Positions 49,387-60,360 of a stretch of DNA of 64,000 nt are shown here, one piece after another (positions within the stretch are counted from its first letter, which is position 1; each line of letters opens with the position of its first letter). Source of the stretch: Lantana camara (taxonomy: Eukaryota; Streptophyta; Magnoliopsida; Lamiales; Verbenaceae); contig CM074859.1 in NCBI GenBank assembly GCA_037501455.1, positions 93,513,894 through 93,577,893 on the forward strand, written 5' to 3'. The position numbers and the translations under genes were made by a program. The notes under the pieces are model-generated. The model saw only the letters and a list, made by a program, of their open reading frames with translations. It was not told where the DNA came from and made no database searches.

Positions 49387-49893
49387 ACTATGTATTGGCG
49401 TTATATTGGCGTCCATAACAGGTTAGGGAATGTAATGCATTAAACCCAAGATAGATGGGGTTCAGAAAAAACTCAGTTCACTCATTCAGTGAAAACGCAG
49501 TTCAAAAAATAGGGTTCAGAAAAAATTCAAACAAACCGAAACCTTTCAATACCTTTGATTGTTGTCGTTGTTGTTTGCCATTGTACATGTAATCAGAGAG
49601 AGGTGGGTGATACTTAGGGTTTTTGAAGAATCAAACGAACACTGGACAGCACTTCGATCGGAGAAGAAATATCAGAAAAATAGGGTTTTCGTCGCACATA
49701 CAGGAAGGAGAGAGAAATTGAGAGAATTGGATGACTGTGATTTGGGGCCAGATTCTAATTTTGTATAAATTTTGGGGCCAAAAAGAGTCTGCAAAATCCT
49801 GACGTGGCAACTATTTAATTAAGCTGAGTAATTAATTAAGAGCTAATCAAGCAAAGGGTTATATACCCAATTCTTTTGAAACTAGGGGTTACA

Positions 49894-49997
49894 TAACTAA
49901 AAAAAGACTTGGGCGTCCCTTTTAACCGAAAGCCCCGCTAGCTACCAAAATGGAGAGAATTAGGTCCCAAGGGCCGCCCAAGTCTTTTTTTAGGGAT
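49894..49997. repeat. Head-to-head inverted ends (TIR-like) of adjacent MULE segments
   Basis: CTAAAAAAAGACTTGGGCG (from 49898) is answered by its reverse complement CGCCCAAGTCTTTTTTTAG (about 49976-49994). The copy 2 right edge at 54805-54830 has the same word. The sequence between the two (AACCGAAAGCCCCGCTAGC then TGGAGAGAATTAGG) is unique. This looks like the right end of one element next to the left end of another in mirror orientation. Confidence 0.6.
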
Positions 49998-51290
49998 ATA
50001 ACCCTCAATTTCTTTTCCCTTTTTCTTTCCCCAATATTTTCTGACGTGGCATCTTTATATACTAATCAAGTTGTAATTAACTCGTTTTATAAAAGGAAGA
50101 AATTTTAGGGGCCCTTCTGCAAATAAAATAAATTTATAAGTTATAACAAAACAAAAACAAAAGCCCTAAATCTAACATAATTTCTCCATTTTTCCTTCCT
50201 TTTCTCTTCCGCTCTTATCCCGTTCTTCTTCTTCGGCTACATCCCCCAGATTTGTCCCTTTGTTCGCATATTATATCAGCACCACCATCACGTATTTGAA
50301 GTTGACCCAAACCACAGATTTTAGAGCTTGAAGTCGAGCATCTAAGGACCGGGCTTCATGAGCAATGAACAACTATTAAGAACATGAACCCCAATCCTTA
50401 GAAGCTAACTCCAAGCTCCAAAACGGTGATTTGTTTTCGCGTTCGTCTGCCTCTATTGAAGAAGAAGAAGAAAGAAGGGGAGAGAGAAAGCGGCTAGGGT
50501 TTTGCTTGAAGTAAGGTGTGAGGATAACAAGTGATAATTGGAATATTTATGGAAGAATTAGGTGTACATGCATTCAATTAAATTACAATGCATTCAATAC
50601 TATGACGGTTGGTTGTTGAGGAATAAATAAATAAAGAATGAGATTTAATAAATAAATCGCACAAGCGATTTAATGAATCGCGCAAGCGATTCTTCATATA
50701 GAGCTAGTTTTTTATTTGTTTTAAATATTTATTTGATTTATTTTTTACCCTAAACCCTAAAAATTTGATATAGTTTAATGCATCTGCAAACTACGAACCG
50801 AATAATATTGAATGCATGTAGGCCTAATAAATCGCTCAAGCGATTTAATTAATCGCTCACGCGATTCTTCATCAACATCTAGTCCTTTATTTTATTTAAA
50901 TATTATTTATTTATTTTCTTTATTTAATCGCCTGAGCGATTAAATATTAAAAATAAATATTTCTATTTATCTGATTAAATTCTAGTTAGTTGATGAATCT
51001 AGTGCGCGATTCATCAAATCGCGTGAGCGATTCTGGTTAATCGCTCACGCGATTCAATGTATCGCTCACGCGATTTTATAAATCGCTTACGCGATTCAAT
51101 GAAGAATAGTAAAACCATTAAAACTGTAAAATACAGCATACTAGATATATAAAAATAGAACAACATTCAGTTTGCTTTCATTACAAAACCAATAAAATAC
51201 ATTACAATCAAACTAAATATTTTATGGGGGAGGAGGAAACTGATTAACCTCCTCCGGATCATATTGAGAGATAATGGAATTAACACTCCG
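49998..51290. other. Second MULE-related non-coding segment with motif arrays
   Basis: Starts with the inverted end, then a TGACGTGGCA word also found inside the right edges of copies 1 and 2, a GAA/GAG-rich stretch at 50458-50495, and several motif arrays from 50655. Near 51230-51290 the minus strand reads a short frame ending NQFPPPP and a stop, possibly a gene tail, but too short to assign. No other coding region. Confidence 0.5.
50655..51096. repeat. Motif arrays between the two transposases
   Basis: Units AATCGCACAAGCGATT and AATCGCGCAAGCGATT (50656), AATCGCTCAAGCGATT and AATCGCTCACGCGATT (50829), one at about 50926, and five at 50996-51096. Spacing is 21 bp within groups, with one 22-bp step. 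Several copies here are perfect inverted repeats of AATCGC. Confidence 0.9.
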
Positions 51291-51423
51291 TAAGAGATTC
51301 ATTAAATCGTCTGCGTGATTAATTAAAAATCAAAGTTGTATTATACAATTTATTTATCTAAATGACATTCTGATCACATGTAGTCTTTTTGTGACTTTTT
51401 CTTGTGCGCGATTAACTAAAAAG

Positions 51424-54400
51424 AGAAAGATGTCACTTGGCTGAAGAATCGCTTGCGCGCTTGATTAAGTCGAGTGCGCGATCCATAAAATCGCGCAAGA
51501 GATTCATTAAATCGTCTGCGCGATTAATTAAAAAATAAAGCTGTATTATACAATTTATTACACAATTATTTATCTAAATGACATTCTGATCACATGTAGT
51601 CTTTTTGTGACCTTTTCCTCCACACTTTGAACAGGTATTGTACCTTTTTCTTCCCTCAGAAGGTGCCCGGAATCTAGTCATCCTTTTTCTTCCAACACGC
51701 ACCTTCAGTAGAGGTGGCAGTACTTGTTTTATACCTATGTCTTCAGGCAATTCCCACTGTAACTCTGGAGGTGTAGGAAAAATTGTCTCAGAATATGCAA
51801 GTATGTAGTACTCAACAATGTAAAATTGGGAGCATAGGGAATATATCCTTTGTCCAAACCCTATTGGGTTTTGCTCCCTTAACGCCGATAATGCATGGGG
51901 GCAGGGGATCTTATCCATCTGGAAGACACCACATGTGCACGTCATATTGTTCAAGTCAACCATAACCTCTGCTCCAATTCCACGAACAGAAAATTCATGA
52001 GCATTGAACTGTTGTGCAAGGCATCCTTTGGATTTCTCCAGATTACTCCGGAGAAGTTTCTCTTTGGATGGCACCAGGACTGTATTGCAGTTGATCATGT
52101 CCGTTCTCCGGGTGTGGAACCAATCAGCCAATATTCTTATGATAGACTCAAACAGAGCAGGGATAGGATACTCCCTTTCAAATCGAATCCTAGAATTAAC
52201 AGACTCGGCGATGTTGCTAGTCAGAACATCATACCTGTTTGTTTTAGAATGCACCCTGCTCCATAACTCAAAACCAACTTCATCCTTCAAGTACTTTACA
52301 GCACGTTTGTGAATACGTTCGATCTCTTTGTAGTGCTCCATGAAATCTTCGACGGTGTATGCTTTAACTGCCCTAAAAAATGGCTCAAGGATTGCACTTT
52401 TTTTAAAACATTGTCTCAAGTTCTCCGGTAAGTGCTTCGAACAAAATCCATGATGAACCTTAGGATAAATCTTAGCAACCGCATTTTTAATGGAGACATG
52501 TCTATCCGATATTATACAGAGATCATCACTATCCGGTGCTATCCTTTTTAAATTTATAAAAAACCACTCCCATGATGCATTATTTTCGGAATCAACAACT
52601 GCCCATGCAATCGGATAGGTATGGTTCTCACTATCTTGTGCAGTAGCCAAAAGGAGAGTACCATCGTATTTACCGGTTAAGAAACAACCATCAACGGCTA
52701 ACACCTTGCGCATGTACGTAAAACCCCGTATGCATGGTCCGAATGCAACAAAAAAATGAAGAAACCTGTTTTCGTTGGCAAGAACCAATTCAGTGACGCT
52801 TCCTTGATTCTTAACAGTTAGCATATAACGATATGCATCTATAATTGCATATCCATGCTCAGGTGATCCCCTGATAATATTTTTTGCATGTATTCTGCCC
52901 ATCCAACATTTCCAGTAACTAACCTTGGCCCCCAATTGAGCTTCGACGTACTTTTTAATTTCGCCTGGTGTGGGACCTTTCTTGTCAAAAAACAATGGCT
53001 TCACTAAGTCCCCAATCAATTTTGCGAGAGCCTGTTGATGAGTGGTACTTGTTTCTTCCAACCCACAAGTGTGTATCCGGTTATACTTTCTGAGGATAAA
53101 TCTGTCAGAATTAACATATTTAACACACCAAAACCACCACTTGCAATCCTGCGAATAACATCCCAGAACAAGAAGGGACTTTGTAGATTTTATCGTTCGT
53201 AATTGGAAGCTTCCCTTACATGCAACAAGGTTGATCTTCATGATGGCATCTTCTTTGTTTATAAACTCTTCATCCTCATTAAAACCTGAGCCATCATCCC
53301 ATGTATGACTTTCAATCCTGGCCTCTGGATTATCATAACATATAATGGCTTCCTCATTAATACATTGATCGGGCACTTCTTCCTCGATCACATTTTCAGA
53401 AGGATTACAACGATCTACCATTTCTTCTTTTATAGCAAGGGTGTTATCGGGAAGATTGAATTCTTGATCGTTGATATCAGGGAGACTGAAGTCTTCATAC
53501 TGATGCTGGTATTGATCTTCACCCTGAGAAGTAAACCCGCTTGTACCAACATGTTCGGATTCTGTTCCACTCTCCTTCCTATCCAAGGAAACCTTCAAAA
53601 CGGGCCTCCAACCTTGAGGAGAGATATCGGCAAAATAAACTTGTAGGTCGTGATCAGTCTTTATTTCAGTTGGATAACAGGTTGGAGGTGCACTTGTAAG
53701 AAAATATTTCACGTGCACATCATCATGGGAGCAAGTAAGTCCTGATTGTTCTATAATATCACTTATCAACATTTGGAATGTAGTCTGATTGCTCACAAGA
53801 ATAGCAGAAGTTTGCTTGCTCTCCGCAACCCAATTCAAACACGTGGTTTCTTCTTCCCACACTCCAAGTGCAAATCCAATAACAAATTTTGACATAACCC
53901 AGTCGCTGTTCCTTTAAAACAATAAAAAAAAAAAAAAAAATTAACCATGCATGCAGTACAAAACTGAGAAACAAAAAATTTGATCACGTGGTCGATTGAT
54001 AAAGTCGCGTGGGCGATTCTTCAAATTCGCGTGCGCGTGAGCGATTCTGAGAAATCGGGGAAGTGATTAATAAAATCGAGTGCGCGATCACGTTGTATTG
54101 TCCTTATATTTGCGTCCAATTTAGGCTACGGAATGTACTGTATTAAACCCAGATAGATGGGGTTCGGAAAAAACTCAGTTAAATCATTCAGTGAGAACGA
54201 AGTTCAATAAATAGGTTTGAGAAAAAATTCAAATGAATCGCGTGAGCGATTTATAGAAATCGCGCAAACGATTAATAAAATCGAGTGCGCGATCACTATG
54301 TATTGGCGTTATATTGGCATCCAAAACAGGTTAGGGAATGTAATGCATTAAACCCAAATAGATGGGGTTCAGAAAAAACTCAGTTCACTCATTCAGTGAA

Positions 54401-54846
54401 AACGCAGTTCAAAAAATAGGGTTCAGAAAAAATTCAAACGAACTGAAACCTTTCAATACCTTTGATTGTTGTCGTTGTTGTTTGCCATTGTACATGTAAT
54501 CAGAGAGAGGTGGGTGATACTTAGGGTTTTTGAAGAATCAAACGAACACTGGACAGCACTTCGATCGGAGAAGAAATATCAGAAAAATAGGGTTTTCGTC
54601 GCACATACAGGAAGGAGAGAGAAATTGAGAGAATTGGATGACTGTTATTTGGGGACAGATTCTAATTTTCTATAAATTTTGGGGCCAAAAAGAGTCTGCA
54701 AAATCCTGACGTGGCAACTATTTAATTAAGCTGAGTAATTAATTAAGAGCTAATCAAGCAAAGGGTTATATAACCAATTCTTTTGAAACTAGGGGTTACA
54801 TAACTAAAAAAAGACTTGGGGGTCCCTTTTAACCGAATGCCCCAAC
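51424..54846. repeat. Segmental copy 2 of the MURA-bearing duplication
   Basis: Matches 46499-49936 throughout, with small indels. One motif unit and part of another are missing at about 54030, and the group at 54236 has one unit less than at 49314. The right end stops at AATGCCCC. Confidence 0.88.
51574..53895 (-). CDS. MURA-type transposase, copy 2, intact
   Basis: A 773-residue uninterrupted ORF, one residue shorter than copy 1 (one Gln lost near residue 181). By eye about two dozen residues differ, roughly 97 percent identity. Differences include Arg-to-Trp in the DNA-binding domain (WWFWC), VTLKN to LTVKN near 360, RQR to RQC near 497, and KGGIAQH to KGCLAQQ near 626. All catalytic and zinc-binding residues listed for copy 1 are kept, including the D, D, E set, CTCG..CPHA and the C-terminal knuckle. 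The downstream array is shorter (51287-51540, about 1.3 units of the 230-bp repeat). The 3' edge of the duplication lies near 51290-51424. It is in the same orientation as copy 1, about 4.93 kb apart. Confidence 0.95.
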   Translation of the reverse strand: MSKFVIGFALGVWEEETTCLNWVAESKQTSAILVSNQTTFQMLISDIIEQSGLTCSHDDVHVKYFLTSAPPTCYPTEIKTDHDLQVYFADISPQGWRPVLKVSLDRKESGTESEHVGTSGFTSQGEDQYQHQYEDFSLPDINDQEFNLPDNTLAIKEEMVDRCNPSENVIEEEVPDQCINEEAIICYDNPEARIESHTWDDGSGFNEDEEFINKEDAIMKINLVACKGSFQLRTIKSTKSLLVLGCYSQDCKWWFWCVKYVNSDRFILRKYNRIHTCGLEETSTTHQQALAKLIGDLVKPLFFDKKGPTPGEIKKYVEAQLGAKVSYWKCWMGRIHAKNIIRGSPEHGYAIIDAYRYMLTVKNQGSVTELVLANENRFLHFFVAFGPCIRGFTYMRKVLAVDGCFLTGKYDGTLLLATAQDSENHTYPIAWAVVDSENNASWEWFFINLKRIAPDSDDLCIISDRHVSIKNAVAKIYPKVHHGFCSKHLPENLRQCFKKSAILEPFFRAVKAYTVEDFMEHYKEIERIHKRAVKYLKDEVGFELWSRVHSKTNRYDVLTSNIAESVNSRIRFEREYPIPALFESIIRILADWFHTRRTDMINCNTVLVPSKEKLLRSNLEKSKGCLAQQFNAHEFSVRGIGAEVMVDLNNMTCTCGVFQMDKIPCPHALSALREQNPIGFGQRIYSLCSQFYIVEYYILAYSETIFPTPPELQWELPEDIGIKQVLPPLLKVRVGRKRMTRFRAPSEGRKRYNTCSKCGGKGHKKTTCDQNVI

Positions 54847-55816
54847 AAAATGCTGCTTTTTTCACCAACAGCGAAGATGAAGATTCATGTCTCTGATGAC
54901 CTGCGGTTTGTTCTCCTGCAGTTATCTGCAGTTACAATAGCTGGACTAAAAGCGTTTTGCGTGACCGCTTTCAATTATAAAAGAAGAAATGCGAAGCCAA
55001 GTTTAAAAAAGGCAAAATTGCATTTCTGGAACTATAACTACACTTAGAAATCAATTTTGGTCCTACTCTTTTTAACTTTTAACACATTTTTGAACTTACA
55101 CATTTGGTCCTAAGTTAACACATTTGGTTATTTAATTTTAACGCATTTAGTCCTATAAAAGAAACGAAAAAAGTTTGAAAAACAAAAAAAAAGTAAAATT
55201 AAAGAAGTTAATTTAGTGTATTACAATTAAGGGGGCAAAAAAGGAAAAAATTATATAAACAGTACAAATGAAAATTGAAAGACAAATTAATCTCTGTCCA
55301 ATTTAGACATTCAAGTCATGACTTAATCTATGAACATTGTTGGGCTATATGCCGGTCAAAAATGAGCTCAGGCAAGTCCCCTTTGGTTAATGTACCTTAT
55401 CAAACAATAAATAAAGTTAAATTCAAATGCTCAATTGAACCTAATATGATTATCAAGCACTTTTCCAAATGTGTTAACATAGCATTAAATGTATAAATTC
55501 GGATTAAAAATGGTAAAATAAATAAAATGTAGGATCAAATGTTTAAATTCTATGCTTATAAGGTGAGAGTCGTGAGACTGAAATATTTTGTTCCTGCATT
55601 GACTGACTTCATTGCCTGCCATTATATTATATATTTTGTTGTGCAAGGTTACAACGGCATGCATGCACTTCTATACTTTATTATAGAAGTTAGTGCTAGG
55701 AATTTGGCAGCCTTCATATTTCTCTGTTTCCTTTTGTCGAATTGCAAATTTAGTATACTAATTTAAAAAATTCAATATTTTTGGTACATTTTATTTTCCA
55801 ACTATTAAATAGGATC
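54847..55816. other. Gene-free DNA between the MULE block and the right-hand Ty3/gypsy element
   Basis: The first 200 bp keep a 65-codon frame (54850-55047) with no recognisable family. The rest is AT-rich. It contains repeated words acacatttggtcct near 55090-55160. Confidence 0.5.
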
Positions 55817-58800
55817 TGTAATATCCCGCTCGCTCGTCCGTACAAGTACGCCACTTCGAGATTTTTATATGCGCATTTAAATTAATTTAATTATGCAAAT
55901 ACGTGTTATTTTAATGATTATGTGATTATTTGAATTAATTTATATATTTATAAAATCGAATAATTAAACGAAAAGCTTTTAAATTTGTTTTTAATTCGTT
56001 TGAGTTTCAACTCGTTTCGAAATTTTGTGAAAATTTGATATGCATGAATTATACGTGTTATGAATTCATTTATGTGCTCGTTTTAGTTTTTCGGACTTGT
56101 TTGATATGGTAACGCACCATATTTTATTTGTTGGGGACTCGGGGGCCTAATTAGTTTTAGCGCGCCTCGTGTTCCGGAATTTATATCTTGAGCTCGGGAA
56201 TTCGGATTCGAATTCCGGAAGTGACGCCGGACCTAGTCTTATATTTTTCTAAGCCCGTTTGATCCTCCGAATTTCGCCCCAAACGTGATTCTCGCCCAGA
56301 TTTACCACCCTTTACCGTTTTGCCCGTAATTTATTCGTTTTAACTCCGTTTGATCCGATTCTTGAACCTATTTCTTCCTAACTCACCTACCTATCCTCCC
56401 ACTTGATCATTTCTCCCTTTTCAGCAGACAAGGACCGAGAGAGAGCAAGGAAAGAAGAAGAGAGAAGGAATTCCCATCACTATTCACCCAAGCCGGATTT
56501 TGAGCTCGTTCGACCTCCATTCTTCATCAAATCGAAGAGGTAAGCACATATTCTTGATGTACATCTTCTCCCCTTTCAATTGAGACCTCTTTTGCTTGCA
56601 TTCATGGAGTTTTATGGCTGATTTGCATGAGTGTACGAATAGTAGCGGGTTTGTGCTCATTCCTTGATTTCTTGCTCATTTTTTATCCAAATCTTGATCC
56701 GTGAAGCGCTACGTGATCCTTGTTGTATGCTTGATCTATTCCTTATCTTCTATTTGCTGTATGAACCGAGATTGATGATCCACCCTTGGAGAACTTAAGG
56801 TTTTTCTTGAAGCTTTTTGGTTGATTGTTGAATTCACCCCTTTGTCGGCTTGTATGTGTGTTTTATGTGAGGAATTGCTATGTTTTGCTGCTGCAGTTTG
56901 CCTTGAATTGCTGCTGCTCCTTCCTTTGCTCCTCCCCTATTCGTGACGTTGCTGTTGCTGTTTTATTTTCGGGAACGAAGGGCCAACACGGCCGTGTTGA
57001 GCTCTCGAGTTGGGGCTGCTATTTTTAATAAAATGTGACACGGCCGTGTCACATTATGCCTGAGAATGAACACGGCCGTGTCCTAACTTTCGAAATTGGA
57101 TTTTTGGTTGAAAACTTTGCAGCTAATCGCAGCCGTGCATGGGGAAATTGCATGCTTACGTACCTTATTGTTTCATGCCTTCAAAGTTGTTTATTTTCTA
57201 TTAATAATCCATGATATAATTATGTATTATAGTATATGTGCTGCAATTAATATACAGAGATTATAATATGTTATAATATATATATGTTTGTCTTGTATTA
57301 TTAAATTAAGAATTTAATTAAAACCCTTTTTACGTGTTGATCTTTTGTATTGCGTGTGTAATTTTATTCCGTAATTTATTTCTTCTCGCTTCGTCTATGC
57401 CTCGTATGCAATGTTAACTTGTTATATTATATGTTAAGATGTTTAATTTGATTTTATGGACTTGTTTTCAATGTGTAAACGTGATCGGGATTGCATATTC
57501 GTTTTGATGCTATGTGTGAAACTTTCTTGAGCTTGTTGCATTCCTTGCTCGTTCTAACCTTGTATATGTACAAGTTGTGATATAATTTGCTATGTATGAT
57601 GTTTATTTGACATGTTATGCTTTAATTCTTGCCTCGTTCTTATGATTCGATTCTTGAATACGTGCATGAACTTGAACGCTTAACGTGCTACCTTTTGTTA
57701 CTTCTTTTGCATCACTTGCATACATATGCATTCGCCGAGCGTCTAATTGGTTCATTTTGAGTCTAAGTTTGTCTTTCGATCTTTGTTTTGTTCTTAGGTT
57801 CGTTTCGTGGTTGACTAGGTGGTCTCCTAGAAAGGTTTGAGTTGGTTTCGTCGGTTTGGTCGGCAAGGTGAGGTTTCTTTCTTTTAGTTATTATGACCTA
57901 CGACCCTAAATGTGTTTTAAGCCTGCATGTGACCTATAAATATATATATACTTAGATACGTGTTTGATATGTAATTTGTGGGAATTGGCCCTTTTGTTAT
58001 AAAACGTTTGAAAAACGCTTTTATGTATAAGTAAGCTATTTTCGTTCTTTTGTTTTGAAAAGGGTTAGCGTGTGTTTGTGATAAGTTTTGGCGAGATAAG
58101 CTTTTTGTGATCAGTGTCAGTGTAAGTTTGGGCCCCGGAGTTTGGTGGTTGGGAGACTCGGGACGACCATTGGGGTCGCCGGTGCAAGGCCGTGACACTT
58201 CTCCACTAATAGGATCAACCCGAAACCCACTCGGAGGGAGGTGGGGGACGGAGTCCTTGGGCGTGAGTGTCATGAAACTCACGACCCTGATGTTTCAGCG
58301 TGGATACGAAGGGTGGCCACCCTTCCATCCCATGGAGTAAGGAGGTTTGTGTTTATGTTTGTTTTGTATCTTCGCGTGATAAGCTTTGAGTTTTGCATTT
58401 TGAAGGAGATTAGTTGGAACTCGTTCTCGCCGAGTTGCTAGGATAAGCTTTGTTTCCGTTATGGATATGTTTCTGTCTAAGATTCGTGAAACGGGTGGGG
58501 ACTTCTAATTCTTAAAATTGGTTGATTTTGGCCTTCGACCCTAAACCCTTTTCTATATATGTTATCACGTGTTAAAATAATTTGGATTGTAAAAACCACG
58601 CATGAATACTCTAAGATTTGAATATACTATGCTCTATAATTATGTACGGGTGCGTGTGTTAGCCCCCTCACCAGTCTCTAGGACTGACCCCTATTCGTGG
58701 TTTCTTTTGCCCCCTTTTGCTTCTTGAGTTTGCAGGTGCAGGTCTTTGGTTCGTGCTAGACGGTGTCTTTTGCTTTGAGTTGTTCGGGTTGTGTAGGAGA

Positions 58801-59186
58801 GTCTTTGCATCCTTGCATCTTTGCTTTCAGTTTTGGTACTACGTACAAAATATGTATAAGTTTGGTACTATGTATAAGCTCCGTATGATTTATGATTCAG
58901 AATTTGAGCTTCTGTTATATGATTCATTTGGTCTTGGATGGGCATAACTTGTATAATTGGCATAAGTTTTGGCACGTATGTTTGTATTTTGCGATCTTGG
59001 TAGCTTCCGCATTTACTTTGTTTCTTTGCGCACTCTGTTTTGAGGGTCTAGACCGCCTAGCTAGAGCGTGGGTTTTTGTTTGTCTCCGTTCGCTGTAGCT
59101 TGGTGCGGGTACGGAGATCCCATTTCGTTACTTGCATCGGGCTATGGTGCGGGGAGATGTGGCGCCCTTCGCTCCGGGGTGTTACA
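55817..59186 (+). mobile_element. Left LTR, about 3.37 kb
   Basis: Starts TGTAATATCCCGCTCGC and ends GGGGTGTTACA. It matches the right LTR closely, with a few substitutions. Versus the right copy it lacks about 29 bp near 56232 (between GGAC/GAACC-like words) and one palindrome unit near 56992. A TATAAATATATATATA lies at 57935, a possible core promoter. Confidence 0.88.
56986..57081. repeat. Phased CACGGCCGTG palindromes in the left LTR
   Basis: Centres at 56991.5, 57043.5 and 57075.5 (steps 52 and 32). The middle one is a perfect 24-bp palindrome (57032-57055, core GACACGGCCGTGTC). Confidence 0.85.
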
Positions 59187-59195
59187 TCTCTAAAG

Positions 59196-59207
59196 TGGTA
59201 TCAGAGC
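59196..59207 (+). other. Primer binding site (initiator Met tRNA)
   Basis: TGGTATCAGAGC follows the LTR end after nine bases. It is the standard plant iMet primer site. Confidence 0.85.
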
Positions 59208-59400
59208 TCTGGGTTGCAAAACCAGAGCTCTAGCATCGTGTCGGGTCTGTCTAGGTCCTTCGGCTTAGGATTATGTGATTGTTTGCATTCATTTTCATCA
59301 TTATATGATTTATTTGATTCTAATTGTGTTAATCATTCACATGAACAAACACTAAACCCTACATGCATCGATATTTTGGAATCATTTTTCTCATTTCAGG

Positions 59401-60360
59401 ATGACTTCTTCATATCAACGTACATCATCAAAAGGAAGACAAGAGAAACAAGTGTCTTCAGTCTCTAAGAAGTTTGAAGATTATGATTCATCGAAGTGAT
59501 TTGGAGACGACAGTATTGAAGCCGAAGAGTGGCTCTCCAAGATGTTGTGGATTTGGAAAGAGTTGTCCGGGAACCTCGCAAGAGAAAGTAAAACACACTT
59601 CCCACTTACTACAAGGTGAGGCTTCAAAATGGTTCAAGGAAATAAGATCAACTCTAAAGAGAACCGGGAAAGATCTCAATTGGGAGAGGTTTATCCGAGG
59701 ATTTTGCTCCAAGCACATTCCTCTCAATGAATTGATTAGAAGAATCCAAGGATTCCTAGATCTTGAGCAAGAAGTGAAGATGATGGACGATCTTGTGATG
59801 GAATTAGAGAGTTCGAGAGCTAACCAAGATTGCCCACAGGTCCGAAGATATATACAAAGGCGTAGAGACGAGATTCAACAAGCTTTCCAAAGCTCACTGG
59901 TGCATGAATGGTCCGAGGAGGTTAGAGGAGTGGTTCCAGATGAAAGGGATAAGCAAGGGATGAAGTCTCACACTCTTAATATGGGACATGATCAAGAATC
60001 GAACTCAAACTCAAGTAAGAGACCTATGTTCTGAGGGAAAACTTAAGAGCTTCAAGAGGTCGACTACATTAAGAAGAAGAAGAAGTTTCAACCACCAAAG
60101 ATGAATTTGATACCGCCTTCGTGGGAGATAATTCAATGCTCCTATTGTCAAGGCCCGAACCATACCGAAAGAAGTTTAGGAGATGTTACAAGTGTGGAGA
60201 ACCGGGGCATAGGGTGAAAAGTTGCCCGAAGACTAAGAACTCAAGGACTATCAAGAGGCGTGATTCCAAGACTCCAAGTCCAATCCGAGTTGATACAATT
60301 GAAGAGGAAGAACTGGATGCCAAGCTCGACACTACCACCATGGTGAAAGGTACATCAAGC
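59401..60360 (+). pseudogene. Gag with zinc knuckle, frameshifted
   Basis: A start at 59401 (MTSSYQRTSS) after an acceptor-like TTTCAGG opens a frame that hits TGA at about 59497. It continues GDDSIEAEEWLSKM in the same frame. The capsid core is then in another frame from about 59590: HLLQGEASKWFKEI, WERFIRGFCSKH and RIQGFLDLEQEV, the Retrotrans_gag pattern, ending at 60034. A CCHC knuckle (CYKCGEPGHRVKSC) lies at 60184-60225. No pol follows. It packages RNA in functional relatives; this copy is disabled unless products are supplied in trans. Confidence 0.8.

Larger units (their letters stand above)
46499..49936. repeat. Segmental copy 1 of the MURA-bearing duplication
   Basis: From the GGCTGAAGAATCGC landmark through the transposase and its upstream arrays to AACCGAAAGCCCC at about 49936, this matches 51424-54846 in the same orientation. 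Only scattered substitutions and small indels separate them. The right edge ends at the same CCCC in both copies, after which they differ, which suggests that it is the element end. Confidence 0.88.

Noticed and set aside
51230..51290. Possible C-terminal tail of a gene (NQFPPPP, stop) on the minus strand
   Set aside because: Too short to assign and without an upstream exon. Noted only as a possible remnant of an element gene.
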